Assembly: GCA_944390575.1 (NCBI GenBank)
Contig: CALXQJ010000002.1
Location: 1-64,000, forward strand
Source: an uncultured Spirochaetota bacterium
GTDB lineage: Bacteria; Spirochaetota; Brachyspiria; Brachyspirales; Brachyspiraceae
Direction: 5' to 3'
DNA length: 64,000 bases
The translations under genes were made by a program, and so were the position numbers. Positions 26,997-36,465 of the stretch are shown here, one piece after another (the stretch's first letter is position 1; every line of letters starts with the position of its first letter). A model generated the notes under the pieces. The model saw nothing but the letters and a program-made list of their open reading frames with translations. It ran no database searches and had not been told where the DNA came from.

Positions 26997-27003
26997 ATAT
27001 CTA

Positions 27004-27032
27004 TTGATATAAATTTGTTTATAATTTATAAA
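27004..27032 (+). promoter_or_regulatory. Promoter for the delta' gene
   Basis: TTGATA (27004-27009), 17 bp spacer, TATAAA (27027-27032). Its -35 is separated from the -35 of the divergent giant-gene promoter by only 7 bp, so the two may compete or be co-regulated. Confidence 0.6.
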
Positions 27033-27060
27033 TATTTAATATTTTTTAGGAGAATTTAAC

Positions 27061-28443
27061 TTGGCAAAAGTTTTAGGACAAACAACTCCATTAAAAATAA
27101 TGTCTGGTATATATAAGAGTGGAAGACTACATCATGCTTATTTATTCTATGGTGAAGAGGGAGTAGGTAAGTTTGAGAGTGCTTTGAATTATGCTAAGGT
27201 GATACAGTGCGATAGGCAGGATGGTACTTACTGTGATGAGTGTAAGTCTTGTAAGATGATAGATCAGTATAAGCATCCTGATGTTGTTGTTGCTGGTACT
27301 GATGAGCGTTTTAGAAATGCTGAGATTTATTTTAATCAATATATAGAATATAAATTGCCTTATTTATTTAATAATTTTTATACCGCTTGTAGATCTATAC
27401 TTTATAAAGTAGAAAGTATGATTTTTAATAGTTATGATAACTACCCATCTAGTGAGCCTAAAGAATATATGCTTGGCTCTAAAAAAGAAACTTCAAGATA
27501 TGCATTAATAGAGCCTTATTACTTAGCTGTTAATTATACTCTTCAAGAATTAAGAGAAGATAATATAGAATATATAGACTCTATATTTAGAGCAAAATCT
27601 AAAGAAGCCTTAGAAATAGTAAAAAATAAAGGAATGAAGAAAAAAGCAAGCATAGAGGGAGATTTCTTTACAGCTTTAAAAAAAATACATTATAATATAA
27701 TTCATACTGTAATCCCATTAGATACAGTTAGAAATATTATAGAAATAACTTATAGAAAACCAAGATTAGGTAAAAAAAGAGTTATAATTATAGAAGGTTT
27801 AGAACTAATGGATGGTAGAGCCCCTAATATCTTTTTAAGAACATTAGAAGAGCCTACAGATAATAATATATTTATTCTTATAACATCAAATAGTAATAAT
27901 TTAGTTCAAGATGGTATGAAACCATTACTTTCTCGTATGATGTCTTTGGAATTCTCTTCTTTACAAGAGAAAACTCTAAGATCTATACTAATGAAGAGAT
28001 TAAGATTAGATGAAGAAAAAACAGCCTCAGTTATAGATTATGCTAATGGTAGTGTGTCAAAAGCTGTAAAATATTTGCTTGACAAAAAATTAAATACAAG
28101 CGATAATCTTATCGAAGTATTATTGTCTTTTATAGACTCTATTCTTCATAAAGATGCTTCTAAAATATCAAGTATCATAACTCTACTAACAGAAAATGAT
28201 TATGATATTATAGACGTGCTTAAAGAATTAAGTAACATTTTTAAAAAATCTTTAGAAGATAAGTATTTAGAAGTAGATAATAGAAAATATATACTTCCAA
28301 GTTCTATTACAGATGAAAGTATTATTTTTATAATAGATGAGTTGGATATGATTATTAATACCTTAATCAATACTAATTCACAACCGAAAATGATACTTTG
28401 TAAGGCTTTAACTAACATTTATATGTGGTTACATAATTATTAA
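27061..28443 (+). CDS. holB: DNA polymerase III delta' subunit-like clamp-loader ATPase
   Basis: Delta' is the clamp-loader subunit that helps place the sliding clamp on DNA. The 460-residue protein starts at TTG, eight bases after AGGAG. It has LHHAYLFYGEEGVGKFESALNYAK (Walker A, about 24-47), then a zinc module with cysteines in CDRQDGTYCDECKSCK and HPDVVV. Later it has RVIIIEGLELMDGRAPNIFLRTLEEP, the sensor-like ITSNSNN and LLSRMMSLEF. Between about residue 83 and 217 there is an insertion of roughly 130 residues of charged/helical sequence, which explains the excess over the usual 320-350. Whether this subunit is delta' or a diverged relative is not fully settled. The next gene starts 19 bp later. 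Confidence 0.85.
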   Translation: MAKVLGQTTPLKIMSGIYKSGRLHHAYLFYGEEGVGKFESALNYAKVIQCDRQDGTYCDECKSCKMIDQYKHPDVVVAGTDERFRNAEIYFNQYIEYKLPYLFNNFYTACRSILYKVESMIFNSYDNYPSSEPKEYMLGSKKETSRYALIEPYYLAVNYTLQELREDNIEYIDSIFRAKSKEALEIVKNKGMKKKASIEGDFFTALKKIHYNIIHTVIPLDTVRNIIEITYRKPRLGKKRVIIIEGLELMDGRAPNIFLRTLEEPTDNNIFILITSNSNNLVQDGMKPLLSRMMSLEFSSLQEKTLRSILMKRLRLDEEKTASVIDYANGSVSKAVKYLLDKKLNTSDNLIEVLLSFIDSILHKDASKISSIITLLTENDYDIIDVLKELSNIFKKSLEDKYLEVDNRKYILPSSITDESIIFIIDELDMIINTLINTNSQPKMILCKALTNIYMWLHNY

Positions 28444-28462
28444 AACTTTATAGGAGTTATAC

Positions 28463-29458
28463 ATGAAAAAGATATTTCTTGTATTAAGTGCAGTTGTTTT
28501 AGCATTTTCAGTTCTTTATGCTCAAGATGAAGCTACTACAGGTCAAACAGAAACTGAAAATACTTCTTCTACTAATGAAAGTGATGATACTCAAAAAGAC
28601 ACTATATCAGAATTACAGTTTTTCTCTCCATCTTTTACAGATTTAAGAAATACTGATGAAGGTAATCTTGATAAGGAATTTCAGCTTTTACAAACTAATT
28701 TAATTAAATTAAAAGATGATTATTTATTTAGAATAGCATATAAAGCTAATAAGATTTTAGAAAATTATACTAATGTAAATTATACAGATACTAATCAGTT
28801 ATTTTTCAATGCTTTTAGATATTATGATTTAATAGCAGGTCCTATTGCTACTGATAATAATGTAGATATAGCTCTTTATGAAGTTCAAAAATCTATGAAT
28901 CTTTATAAGAGTTTTGAACCTACATATTTAGCTTTAGGTAAAACTAATGAATTAGCTCAAGTAACTTATGAATTAAACCTTTATGCAGGTTTACTTAATA
29001 TGTTTAAGGGTACTTCTTCTTACTATACTAAAGCTGTTAAATATTTAAATGATGCTTTAGCTTATGAAGAGGCTACTACTAAGGATACTGATAGATTAAT
29101 TACTCTTAATACATATTTAGCTGGTATTAATTATAGACTTGCTACTAAAAATCAGCCTTCTGATGTTAATAAGGTTTATTATTTGAATCAGATGTTTAAT
29201 AATTTATGGGATTTAACTACTTTAAAGAATTCAGATGAGGCTACTCGTGATGCTAAGTATAAGCTTTTACTTACTCAGTATCATAAAGTTTTATCAGTAA
29301 ATACTGAAAGATTTAAAACTACTTATCAAAAGTATTATGATGAGTTAGGATTTACTTATGGAGATACAGAATCTGAGATATTAAGTAGAGAAGAAAAGCC
29401 TGAATACAAAGAAAGTAGTGCTAACAACACTGAAACTACTACTACTACAGAACAGTAA
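28463..29458 (+). CDS. Exported helical protein (hypothetical)
   Basis: The 331-residue protein has an AGGAG site nine bases before the ATG and a classic signal peptide (MKKIFLVLSAVVLAFSVLYA, cleavage after LYA). A Thr/Ser/Glu-rich linker follows (about 21-48), then a mostly helical body with tetratricopeptide-like spacing (about 60-300, for example YYTKAVKYLNDALAYEEA). It ends in an acidic tail and a run of Thr (about 305-331). It is probably periplasmic. I do not recognise the family. It is likely cotranscribed with the delta' gene and is followed by a strong terminator. Confidence 0.7.
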   Translation: MKKIFLVLSAVVLAFSVLYAQDEATTGQTETENTSSTNESDDTQKDTISELQFFSPSFTDLRNTDEGNLDKEFQLLQTNLIKLKDDYLFRIAYKANKILENYTNVNYTDTNQLFFNAFRYYDLIAGPIATDNNVDIALYEVQKSMNLYKSFEPTYLALGKTNELAQVTYELNLYAGLLNMFKGTSSYYTKAVKYLNDALAYEEATTKDTDRLITLNTYLAGINYRLATKNQPSDVNKVYYLNQMFNNLWDLTTLKNSDEATRDAKYKLLLTQYHKVLSVNTERFKTTYQKYYDELGFTYGDTESEILSREEKPEYKESSANNTETTTTTEQ

Positions 29459-29503
29459 AATTCATATATAACTTTCTTAAAAACAAATAGAATAAAAATA
29501 ATA

Positions 29504-29551
29504 AAGAAGGTGTGTATTACTTAATTATTAAGTATATATACCTTCTTTTTT
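29504..29551 (+). terminator. Terminator after the exported protein gene
   Basis: AAGAAGGT and ACCTTCTT (29504-29511 and 29540-29547) form the base of a long hairpin; an inner TACTTAAT/TTAAGTA stem continues it. T residues run to 29551. It ends the delta' and exported-protein transcript. Confidence 0.85.
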
Positions 29552-29558
29552 ATTACAC

Positions 29559-29586
29559 TTGACATTAATAAAAAATAAATTAGAAT
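29559..29586 (+). promoter_or_regulatory. Promoter for superoxide dismutase
   Basis: A perfect TTGACA (29559-29564), 16 bp spacer, TAGAAT (29581-29586). The transcript start is predicted near 29593. That rules out an in-frame ATG at 29585 as the start codon. Confidence 0.7.
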
Positions 29587-29626
29587 GTTCTTACATACAT
29601 ATATAATTTTTTTGGAGGTTTTCAAT

Positions 29627-30229
29627 ATGTTTGAATTAATGAAGCTACCATATGACAATAAAGCATTAGAGCCTTATATGTCTTCTTCTACTTTAGATTT
29701 TCATCATGGTAAGCATTTAAATGCTTATGTTACTGTTGTAAATAGTGAAATAGAGAAAGATAGTTCTTTAAATGGAAAGAGTGTTGAAGAGTTAATTAAA
29801 CTTTCTTATAATAATCCTGATAAAACAGTTTTATTTAATAATGTTGCTCAGATGTATAATCATGGAGAGTTTTTCTCTTCTATGAAGAAAGATGAGAATC
29901 CTACTATCCCTGCTGAGCTTAAAGCTAAGATAGAAGAAGATTTTGGATCTGTTGAGGCTTTTAAGGAGAAGTTTGTTTCTACTGGAGTATCTCAGTTTGG
30001 TTCTGGATGGGTTTGGCTTGTACTTGCTAATGGTAAATTAGAGGTTCGTAAATATGCTAATGCTGTTAATCCTGTTACAGATGGTAGTGTTGGTTTATTA
30101 TCTTGTGATGTTTGGGAGCATTCTTATTATTTAGATTTCCAAAACAGAAGAGCTGATTATATCAAGACTTTTGTAGATAAATTAGTTAATTGGGAATATG
30201 TTGCTGATAAGTATAATAAAGCTAAGTAA
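29627..30229 (+). CDS. sodB: Superoxide dismutase, iron type
   Basis: This enzyme turns superoxide into oxygen and hydrogen peroxide in the cytoplasm. From the ATG at 29627 (GGAGG at 29614-29618) the protein has 200 residues, the usual length. Metal ligands are H26 (FHHGKH), H79 (YNHGEFF), D161 and H165 (DVWEHSYY). The glutamine Q75, four residues before H79 in NNVAQMYNH, is the iron-type placement of the active-site Gln, so iron rather than manganese is inferred. An upstream in-frame ATG at 29585 falls within the promoter and is rejected. It is a single-gene unit, which fits an oxygen-tolerant anaerobe. Confidence 0.95.
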   Translation: MFELMKLPYDNKALEPYMSSSTLDFHHGKHLNAYVTVVNSEIEKDSSLNGKSVEELIKLSYNNPDKTVLFNNVAQMYNHGEFFSSMKKDENPTIPAELKAKIEEDFGSVEAFKEKFVSTGVSQFGSGWVWLVLANGKLEVRKYANAVNPVTDGSVGLLSCDVWEHSYYLDFQNRRADYIKTFVDKLVNWEYVADKYNKAK

Positions 30230-30248
30230 TTAATTTATACTATATAAA

Positions 30249-30280
30249 AAAAGGGGCTTTATTAAAATAAAGTCCCTTTT
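30249..30280. terminator. Bidirectional terminator between sodB and fabV
   Basis: AAAAGGGGCTTTAT pairs with ATAAAGTCCCTTTT (one G-T pair) around a 4-nt loop, with A-run before and T-run after. It can end transcripts of both convergent genes. Confidence 0.85.
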
Positions 30281-30298
30281 ATTTTTATAATTAATTAT

Positions 30299-31486
30299 TT
30301 ATTCAATATCAACATCTTTACTATAATCTACACCATCCATTTCAAAGCCATGCATATTCATATAGTCCTTTCTAAATAAAGACATATCTACAAGTTCTTT
30401 TATATTTTTTTTATTTAGTTTAGCCCAAATATCAGAAACTTCTTTCTGTACATCATCTCTAAGTTCTAAGTCATCAAGCCTTATTCTGTTTTTATCATCA
30501 ACAATTACACCATTTCCAGATAATAACTTCTCTTCAAGCATTCTATACATCTGTTCAATACAACCCTCATGTATACCTTTTTCTTTCATAATCTTAAATA
30601 ATATACCAATATATAAAGGTACTGTAGGTATAACAGAAGAAGCACGAGTAACAACAGCTTTAGCTACAGCAACATAAGAATGTCCATTAATTTTTTCCAT
30701 CATCTTTTTATCAAGTTCATTAGCAGTAGATTCTAAATGTTCTTTTGCCTTTCCAATAGTTCCATTTCTATAAATAGCTTGAGTCATTTTAGGACCAATA
30801 TAAGAATAAGCAATATTAATAGCATTATTTGCAAGTAAATCAGCATCAAGTAAAGCATTAGTCCATAAAGCCCAATCTTCTCCTCCCATTACCTTAACAG
30901 TATTTGTAATATCATCTTCATTTGCAGGAGAGATAGAAACATCTAATAATTCTTCAGTTAAAAAATCTATTCCCATACCATTATAATTTTCACCAATAGG
31001 CTTTAATGCAGAGCGATGAGTCACACCAGTTTTTTCATCAAGTCGTACAGGAGCAGCTAAGCTATAAATTACTAAGTCTATCTTCTCTCCATTAAAAAAT
31101 TCTTTAGCTTCTTTAATAACAGTTTCTTTAGAAGAGTTTAGAAAAGCATCTAAAGATAGATTTTTTTGACTAATACCATCATTCTTAGCAAACTCATCAA
31201 AAGCTCTATTATTATAAAATCCAGCACCAGCAGTTCTTTTTTTTGCAACATCAGCACCCTTACCAACAGATACATTTAAAGTTTTAGCTCCAAGTCCATA
31301 AGCAATAGCAATTCTACTAGCAAGTCCATACCCCTGAGATGCTCCTATTATAAGTGCATTTTTTATATTAGATTTAATTTTTCCTTTAGATTTTACATAA
31401 TTAATTTGTTCTTCTACTAATTTTTTACAACCCTCAGGATGTGCAGTTGTACATATATTATTTAATATTTTTGGCTCTACTATCAT
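30299..31486 (-). CDS. fabV: Trans-2-enoyl-CoA/ACP reductase FabV
   Basis: FabV reduces the trans-2 double bond in fatty-acid elongation using NADH, replacing FabI or FabK. The 395-residue length is standard for the family. Visible motifs are the N-terminal NICTTAHPEGCKKLVEEQI, the NADH-binding GASQGYGLASRIAIAYGLGA, SVGKGADVAKKRTAGAGFYNN, YSLAAPVR, and the catalytic Y-x8-K in YIGPKMTQAIYRNGTIGKAK. AAGGGA precedes the ATG. A promoter (31518-31546) and a terminator at 30249-30280 make it a single-gene unit. In some anaerobes related reductases work in butyrate-type fermentation, which is an alternative role. Confidence 0.95.
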   Translation of the reverse strand: MIVEPKILNNICTTAHPEGCKKLVEEQINYVKSKGKIKSNIKNALIIGASQGYGLASRIAIAYGLGAKTLNVSVGKGADVAKKRTAGAGFYNNRAFDEFAKNDGISQKNLSLDAFLNSSKETVIKEAKEFFNGEKIDLVIYSLAAPVRLDEKTGVTHRSALKPIGENYNGMGIDFLTEELLDVSISPANEDDITNTVKVMGGEDWALWTNALLDADLLANNAINIAYSYIGPKMTQAIYRNGTIGKAKEHLESTANELDKKMMEKINGHSYVAVAKAVVTRASSVIPTVPLYIGILFKIMKEKGIHEGCIEQMYRMLEEKLLSGNGVIVDDKNRIRLDDLELRDDVQKEVSDIWAKLNKKNIKELVDMSLFRKDYMNMHGFEMDGVDYSKDVDIE

Positions 31487-31517
31487 ATTCTATTTCCCTT
31501 AAAAAATAATTATAAAT

Positions 31518-31546
31518 ATTTTATTTTATAATTCTAAATTTGTAAA
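31518..31546 (-). promoter_or_regulatory. Promoter for fabV
   Basis: On the minus strand TTTACA (31541-31546), 17 bp spacer, TAAAAT (31518-31523), about 25 bp upstream of the start codon at 31486. Confidence 0.6.
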
Positions 31547-31575
31547 CTATAAAAACTTTTTGTATTTTTTATATA

Positions 31576-31604
31576 TTGAAGTTAATAATACTTTATAGTA
31601 TAAT
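31576..31604 (+). promoter_or_regulatory. Promoter for the META-domain lipoprotein
   Basis: TTGAAG (31576-31581), 17 bp spacer, a perfect TATAAT (31599-31604). The start is predicted near 31611, 28 bp before the ATG. Confidence 0.7.
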
Positions 31605-31638
31605 AACATAAAATTAAACAATTAAAAAAGAGGTAAAA

Positions 31639-32127
31639 ATGAAAAAGTTATTATTATCTATTTTTATTGTTACAGGAATATTATTTTTAGCTTCTTGTAA
31701 TAAAAAAGATAATCAATCATCAGAAACTTTTAATCCAGATGATTTTGAAATTATAGTAACAGAAGATCCAAGTGAATTATCAGACTTTGAAGTAGAACCT
31801 ATATCAGGACAAGAGTTTGTATTAACTAATATGTATCCAGATAAGAATATTACAATAAGTTTAATAAGCACTAATGGTACTTATATGCTTGCTGGTGTTT
31901 CTGCTGTTAATAATTATTTTGCAGATTTTACAATTAAAGGAAATACTATAGCTATTGGTAATATTGGTAGCACTAGAAAGGCTGGTCCTGAAGAAGATAT
32001 GAATATAGAAACTGAGTATTTAAATTTATTAAATTCTGTTGGTATTATTTTCTATGATGGACAAGTTTTATCTTTAGAAACTACTAATGGTGTTGAATTA
32101 CTTTTTGTACCATCAACTAATAAATAA
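31639..32127 (+). CDS. META-domain lipoprotein
   Basis: The 162-residue protein has a lipoprotein signal peptide with lipobox LASC and modified cysteine at C20. An acidic linker follows. Residues about 55-155 fit the META (HslJ-like) domain: WxL-like start replaced by QEFVLTNMYPD, then GVSAVNNYFADFTIKGNTIAIGNIGSTRKAGPEEDMNIETEYLNLLNSV and LSLETTNGVELLFVP. META proteins in other bacteria are linked to envelope stress or motility; no specific activity is known. AGAGG precedes the ATG. It is a single-gene unit with its own promoter and a perfect hairpin terminator. Confidence 0.85.
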   Translation: MKKLLLSIFIVTGILFLASCNKKDNQSSETFNPDDFEIIVTEDPSELSDFEVEPISGQEFVLTNMYPDKNITISLISTNGTYMLAGVSAVNNYFADFTIKGNTIAIGNIGSTRKAGPEEDMNIETEYLNLLNSVGIIFYDGQVLSLETTNGVELLFVPSTNK

Positions 32128-32151
32128 TTTTAATTAAAATAGTATTAATAT

Positions 32152-32186
32152 AAAGAGTAGATTACACAAATAATCTACTCTTTTTT
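32152..32186 (+). terminator. Terminator after the META-domain lipoprotein
   Basis: AAAGAGTAGATTA (32152-32164) and TAATCTACTCTTT (32171-32183) pair perfectly over 13 bp around a 6-nt loop, followed by T residues to 32186. Confidence 0.9.
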
Positions 32187-32321
32187 GTTTTATATTTATA
32201 AATAAGTTTTTATTATTATTTATAATAATCTATATTTCTATTTATTATCAGATACTAATATCAATTTTTTATATTCTTAAATAAATTATATTAAGTAATA
32301 ATATTAAAGTGATCATTTAAT

Positions 32322-32358
32322 AATAAGTAAAATATTTATAGTAAATATTTTACTTATT
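32322..32358. promoter_or_regulatory. Perfect 17-bp palindrome upstream of copA (possible operator)
   Basis: Arms 32322-32338 and 32342-32358 are perfect reverse complements (AATAAGTAAAATATTTA and its complement) around a TAG centre. There is no T-run, so it is not a typical terminator. Its right end overlaps the candidate -35 of copA (32357). The rest of the 32128-32427 gap is AT-rich with no open frame. Confidence 0.45.
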
Positions 32359-32385
32359 GAATTTTATATATTTTTATTATATTTT
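32357..32385 (+). promoter_or_regulatory. Candidate promoter for copA
   Basis: TTGAAT (32357-32362), 17 bp spacer, TATTTT (32380-32385). The -35 overlaps the end of the palindrome at 32322-32358, which would let a bound regulator block polymerase. Confidence 0.4.
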
Positions 32386-32427
32386 AGAATAATTATAGTT
32401 TTATTTATATAAAAAAGGTTTTGCAAT

Positions 32428-34734
32428 ATGGATAATAAAATAATATTAAAAATAGGTGGTATGCATTGTTCTGCATGTGCACGCTCTATAGAACGTTCTT
32501 TTAAAAAGACTAATGGTGTTTTAGAGGTTAATGTTAATATAGCTACTGAGAAGGCTACTTTAAGCTATAATGATTCTATACTTAAGTATGATGATATAAT
32601 AAAACAAATAGAGAAATTAGGCTTTTATGTGGCAGAAGGAGATAAAGAGATACAAAAGCAAAAAGAGTTAAAAGAACAAAAAATACGTCTTATACTTTCT
32701 ATTATTTTTTGTATTCCTTTGTTTTATGTATCAATGGCACCTATGGTATCTATGCTTACTAGTATATATTTACCAATACCAAATATTTTAGTACATCATA
32801 TTAGTCCAAGATTTTTTTCTATATTTGCACTTATATTTACAATACCAGTTATGATTTTTGGTTATAAGTTTTATACTATTGGATTTTCTTCACTATTTAG
32901 GGGTAGTCCTAATATGGATTCTTTAATTGCTATTGGAACTACTTCTGCTTTTATTTATAGTGTGTATTCTAGTATTTTATCTTTTTTGGGGAATAATCCT
33001 CATGGAGATAATTTATACTATGAGTCTGTTGCTGTTATACTTACATTAGTTCAGCTTGGTAAATATATGGAGTCTCGTAGTAAGGGTAAGACAGGAGAGG
33101 CTATTAAGAAGCTTATGGGGCTTAGACCTAAAAAGGCTTTTATTATTGACTCTAATACTAATGAAGAAGTTGAGGTTAATGTATCTGATTTAAAGGTTGG
33201 GGATATTATTATTGTACGCCCGGGAGAGAGTATACCTGTTGATGGTGAGATTATAGAGGGGGCTAGTTCTATAGATGAGTCTATGCTAACGGGCGAGAGT
33301 ATTGCTGTTGAAAAGGGTGTGGGAGATACTGTTATTGGTGCTTCTATTAATAAGACAGGTAGTTTTAAGTTTAGGGCTACTAAGGTTGGGGAAGATACTG
33401 CTTTATCTCAGATTATAAAACTTGTTGAGAATGCACAGGGTAGTAAGGCACCTATTGCAAATTTGGCTGATATAGTTTCATCTTACTTTGTACCTACTGT
33501 TATGATTATTGCTTTTATTTCTGCTTTATTGTGGTTTGTTTTTACTCATAATTTTGTTTTTGCTCTTACTATTTTTGTATCTGTTTTGGTTATAGCTTGT
33601 CCTTGTGCTTTGGGGCTTGCTACTCCTACTGCTATTATGGTTGCTACTGGTAAGGGGGCTGAACTTGGTATTTTATTTAAGGATGCTTCTGCTATTGAAG
33701 TTTTACATAAGGTTAATGCTTTAATGTTTGATAAGACTGGTACTTTAACTGAGGGTAAACCTTTTGTTACTGATATTATTTCTAATGATGAGAAAAGAAT
33801 ATTAACTATTGCTGGTAGTGTTGAGTGTTTGAGTGAACATCCTTTGGCTAATGCTATTGTTAGTCGTGCTAAAGATAGTGGTGTTAATTTCTTAAAAGTT
33901 GATAGTTTTAATGCTATATCTGGATTTGGAGTTGAGGCTACTATTGACTCTAATAATATACTAATAGGTAATGAGGCACTTATGAATAGTAGAAGTATTA
34001 ATACTGATTTTTATAAAAGTGATATAGACTTACTATCTTCATCTGGTAAAACTTGTATGTTTATTGCTGAAAATAATGTTTTACTTGGTATTATAGCTTG
34101 TGCTGATAGATTAAAAGAAGATAGTATTAATACTATTAAAACTCTACAAAAAAAAGGTATTAAAACAGCTATGATAACTGGGGATAATTCTAAAACTGCT
34201 AATAATATTGCAAAAGAACTTGGTATTGATACTGTTTTTTCTGAAGTATTGCCTGCTGATAAATCTAATATAGTAAAAGAGTTTCAGGCAGATAGTAGTT
34301 CTAATAAAAATAATATTGTAGCTTTTGTTGGTGATGGTATTAATGATGCTCCTGCTTTAACTCAGGCTGATATTGGAATTGCTATTGGAAGTGGTACTGA
34401 TGTTGCTATTGAGAGTGCTGATATTGTTTTGGTAAAGTCTAAGACTAGGGATGTTATATCTGCTATAGAACTTAGTCATGCTACTATTAAAGATATTAAA
34501 CAAAATCTATTTTGGGCATTTTGCTATAATGTTCTTGGTATACCTATAGCTTGTGGAGTACTGCATATATTTAAAGATTATTTAGTATCTTCTTCTGTAG
34601 GTGGATTTTTAGTTGCTATTATGGGTCCTGATTTACTTCTTAATCCTATATTTGCTGCACTTGCTATGAGTTTGAGCTCTATTTGTGTTGTATTTAATGC
34701 TTTGAGGCTTAATTTATTTAAACCTAGTATTTGA
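32428..34734 (+). CDS. copA: Copper-exporting P1B-type ATPase
   Basis: This inner-membrane pump exports Cu(I) from the cytoplasm using ATP. The 768-residue protein has one N-terminal heavy-metal-binding domain ([10 protein letters not shown]14 and C17) and membrane helices. The A-domain contains LTGES and the transmembrane metal motif is C391-P-C393 (IACPCALG). The phosphorylation site is D435 (DKTGTLTEG). SEHPLANAI and [14 protein letters not shown] in the N- and P-domains, then [11 protein letters not shown], complete the pattern. CPC with this HMA type indicates copper (or silver) rather than zinc. AAGG lies before the ATG. No copper chaperone or regulator gene is adjacent. Confidence 0.95.
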   Translation: MDNKIILKIGGMHCSACARSIERSFKKTNGVLEVNVNIATEKATLSYNDSILKYDDIIKQIEKLGFYVAEGDKEIQKQKELKEQKIRLILSIIFCIPLFYVSMAPMVSMLTSIYLPIPNILVHHISPRFFSIFALIFTIPVMIFGYKFYTIGFSSLFRGSPNMDSLIAIGTTSAFIYSVYSSILSFLGNNPHGDNLYYESVAVILTLVQLGKYMESRSKGKTGEAIKKLMGLRPKKAFIIDSNTNEEVEVNVSDLKVGDIIIVRPGESIPVDGEIIEGASSIDESMLTGESIAVEKGVGDTVIGASINKTGSFKFRATKVGEDTALSQIIKLVENAQGSKAPIANLADIVSSYFVPTVMIIAFISALLWFVFTHNFVFALTIFVSVLVIACPCALGLATPTAIMVATGKGAELGILFKDASAIEVLHKVNALMFDKTGTLTEGKPFVTDIISNDEKRILTIAGSVECLSEHPLANAIVSRAKDSGVNFLKVDSFNAISGFGVEATIDSNNILIGNEALMNSRSINTDFYKSDIDLLSSSGKTCMFIAENNVLLGIIACADRLKEDSINTIKTLQKKGIKTAMITGDNSKTANNIAKELGIDTVFSEVLPADKSNIVKEFQADSSSNKNNIVAFVGDGINDAPALTQADIGIAIGSGTDVAIESADIVLVKSKTRDVISAIELSHATIKDIKQNLFWAFCYNVLGIPIACGVLHIFKDYLVSSSVGGFLVAIMGPDLLLNPIFAALAMSLSSICVVFNALRLNLFKPSI

Positions 34735-34822
34735 TATTAATTTTTATTAAAAAGTATTAAATAGATTTTTTTATTTACCGAGAGTATTATGTATATTAAA
34801 ATTTTTTATAGGGGTAAATAAT

Positions 34823-35617
34823 ATGATACGCTCTTTATGGACAGGTGCTAGTGGTATGAATGGTATGCAGTTTAAAACTGATACTATTGCTAATAACCTT
34901 GCTAATGTTAATACTATTGGTTTTAAAAAGGTAAGAGCTGATTTTGAGGACTTAATTTATCAAACTCAGAGAGTAAGTGAAACACCTGCTACAGAGGATT
35001 TGGTTGCTCCTGTTGGGCTTCAAACTGGTCTTGGAGTAAAGAGTGCGGCTACTCAGAAAATGTTTGAACAGGGTTCTTTACAGGCTACTGGAAATAAATT
35101 AGATTTAGCATTAGAGGGAGAGGGCTTTTTTCAGGTATTAATGCCTGATGGTAGTGTTTCTTATACTCGTGATGGTTCTTTTAAGATAGATGCTAATGGT
35201 CAGCTTGTAACTTCTAATGGGTATAAACTTGTTCCTGAGATTATTTTTCCTGAGAATTTTTTAGTTGAAAAAATATCTGTATCTCGTGAAGGGACAGTTT
35301 CTGTTGTTATTGGTGATGAGAATGAGGCTGTTGAACTTGGTACTATTACTTTACATAGATTTATAAATCAAGCGGGTCTTATGTCTATAGGTGATAATCT
35401 TTATAAAGAGACTATTGCTTCTGGTCCTGCTTTTGAGGGTGAGGCTGGTGTTAAGGGCTTTCCTCGTATTCATCAGGGTTTTGTAGAGGCTTCTAATGTG
35501 AAGGTTGTTGATGAGATGGTTGATTTGATTGTAGCTCAGAGAGCTTATGAAATGAACTCTAAAACTATTCAAACTTCTGATAACTTACTTGCTACTGTTG
35601 TTAATATGAAGAGATAA
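34823..35617 (+). CDS. flgG: Flagellar distal-rod protein FlgG
   Basis: FlgG forms the distal rod of the flagellar basal body, which in spirochaetes lies in the periplasm. The 264-residue length and the sequence are typical: N-terminal MIRSLWTGASGMNGMQFKTDTIANNLANVNTIGFKKVRADFEDL, central GEGFFQV...YTRDGSFKID.NGQLVTSNGYKL, and C-terminal QGFVEASNVKVVDEMVDLIVAQRAYEMNSKTIQTSDNLL. AGGGG precedes the ATG. It stands without flgF, flgH, flgI or other rod genes beside it and has its own terminator. The gap to copA is 88 bp, so a separate promoter is likely. Confidence 0.96.
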   Translation: MIRSLWTGASGMNGMQFKTDTIANNLANVNTIGFKKVRADFEDLIYQTQRVSETPATEDLVAPVGLQTGLGVKSAATQKMFEQGSLQATGNKLDLALEGEGFFQVLMPDGSVSYTRDGSFKIDANGQLVTSNGYKLVPEIIFPENFLVEKISVSREGTVSVVIGDENEAVELGTITLHRFINQAGLMSIGDNLYKETIASGPAFEGEAGVKGFPRIHQGFVEASNVKVVDEMVDLIVAQRAYEMNSKTIQTSDNLLATVVNMKR

Positions 35618-35635
35618 ATTAATATACATTCATAG

Positions 35636-35678
35636 AAAAAGAGTGATAATAACTTTGATGTTTTTATTACTCTTTTTT
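35636..35678 (+). terminator. Terminator after flgG
   Basis: AAAAAGAGTGATAA and TTATTACTCTTTTT form a stem with one G-T pair, followed by T residues. It also has an A-run on the other side and may serve the convergent gene at 35706. Confidence 0.8.
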
Positions 35679-35705
35679 ATTATTAAAATAATAAAAAAAT
35701 ATTAT

Positions 35706-36263
35706 TTAGAAATGCTCTTTTCTATATATAACACCGTGAGATTCTTCATCTCTAACATATAATGATACTAACTCTTCATATTCTTTTTTGATATTTTCAG
35801 CATACTGTTCACCTTTTTCATTATAGTCGTGTCCAGAATTATAATATCTTAAAGTAGTAATTAAGTTTCCATTAAATCTTGCTAATAGTTTTTTAATAAA
35901 CTTAACTCCAAGTATTATATTATCTCTTTTATTATATCTATTAAGACTTGGATCTACATCCTCATTTGCAATAGGTGTTATTTGACAATATCCGTATGCA
36001 TTTTTTCTAGATAATGCTGTTGGAATAAAGCTACTTTCTACTTTGATAAGAGAAACCATAAGAATAGGATCTACATCGTATGTCAAACATATATCAAATA
36101 TTTCTTTAATAAGCCAGAAATCTTGATTATAATGATTTGCTATACCTTGTATTAATGTTACCCAGTTATGTTTTGGAAAAGAGTAATTATTAATATTTGC
36201 ATTAAAAGTTCTAAGAGTTATGCTACTTAGAAATAGAGTTAATATTATAATAGTTCTCTTCAT
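35706..36263 (-). CDS. Lytic transglycosylase (SLT family), exported
   Basis: The 185-residue protein has a signal peptide (hydrophobic residues about 4-18). Its lysozyme-like SLT core has the catalytic glutamate E76 in LIKVESSFIPTALSRKNAYGYCQITP, the family motif ESxFxxxAxSxxxAxGxxQ, then NIILGVKFIKKLLARFNGNLITTLRYYNSG. It cleaves the glycan strands of periplasmic peptidoglycan. Spirochaete enzymes of this size can be flagellum-related, and flgG is next to it on the other strand, but cotranscription is impossible because the two genes converge. Confidence 0.88.
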   Translation of the reverse strand: MKRTIIILTLFLSSITLRTFNANINNYSFPKHNWVTLIQGIANHYNQDFWLIKEIFDICLTYDVDPILMVSLIKVESSFIPTALSRKNAYGYCQITPIANEDVDPSLNRYNKRDNIILGVKFIKKLLARFNGNLITTLRYYNSGHDYNEKGEQYAENIKKEYEELVSLYVRDEESHGVIYRKEHF

Positions 36264-36465
36264 AGTTTTTATAATCTCTTAAATTAATTATATAATATTT
36301 ATTTTTCTATAACCATTATCGTTTTTATTATATATAATTATTACAATAAATCAATGTAATATTATCATATAAATTAGTATATATATATAGTAATTTATAT
36401 TTTATTTTTGTTTAAAATGATATATAATGTTTACAAAATATTAATAATTTATCTCAAATATTATA

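Noticed and set aside
29585-29626. Upstream in-frame ATG for superoxide dismutase
   Set aside because: It overlaps the -10 of a strong promoter, while the ATG at 29627 has GGAGG and matches the family's usual N-terminus.
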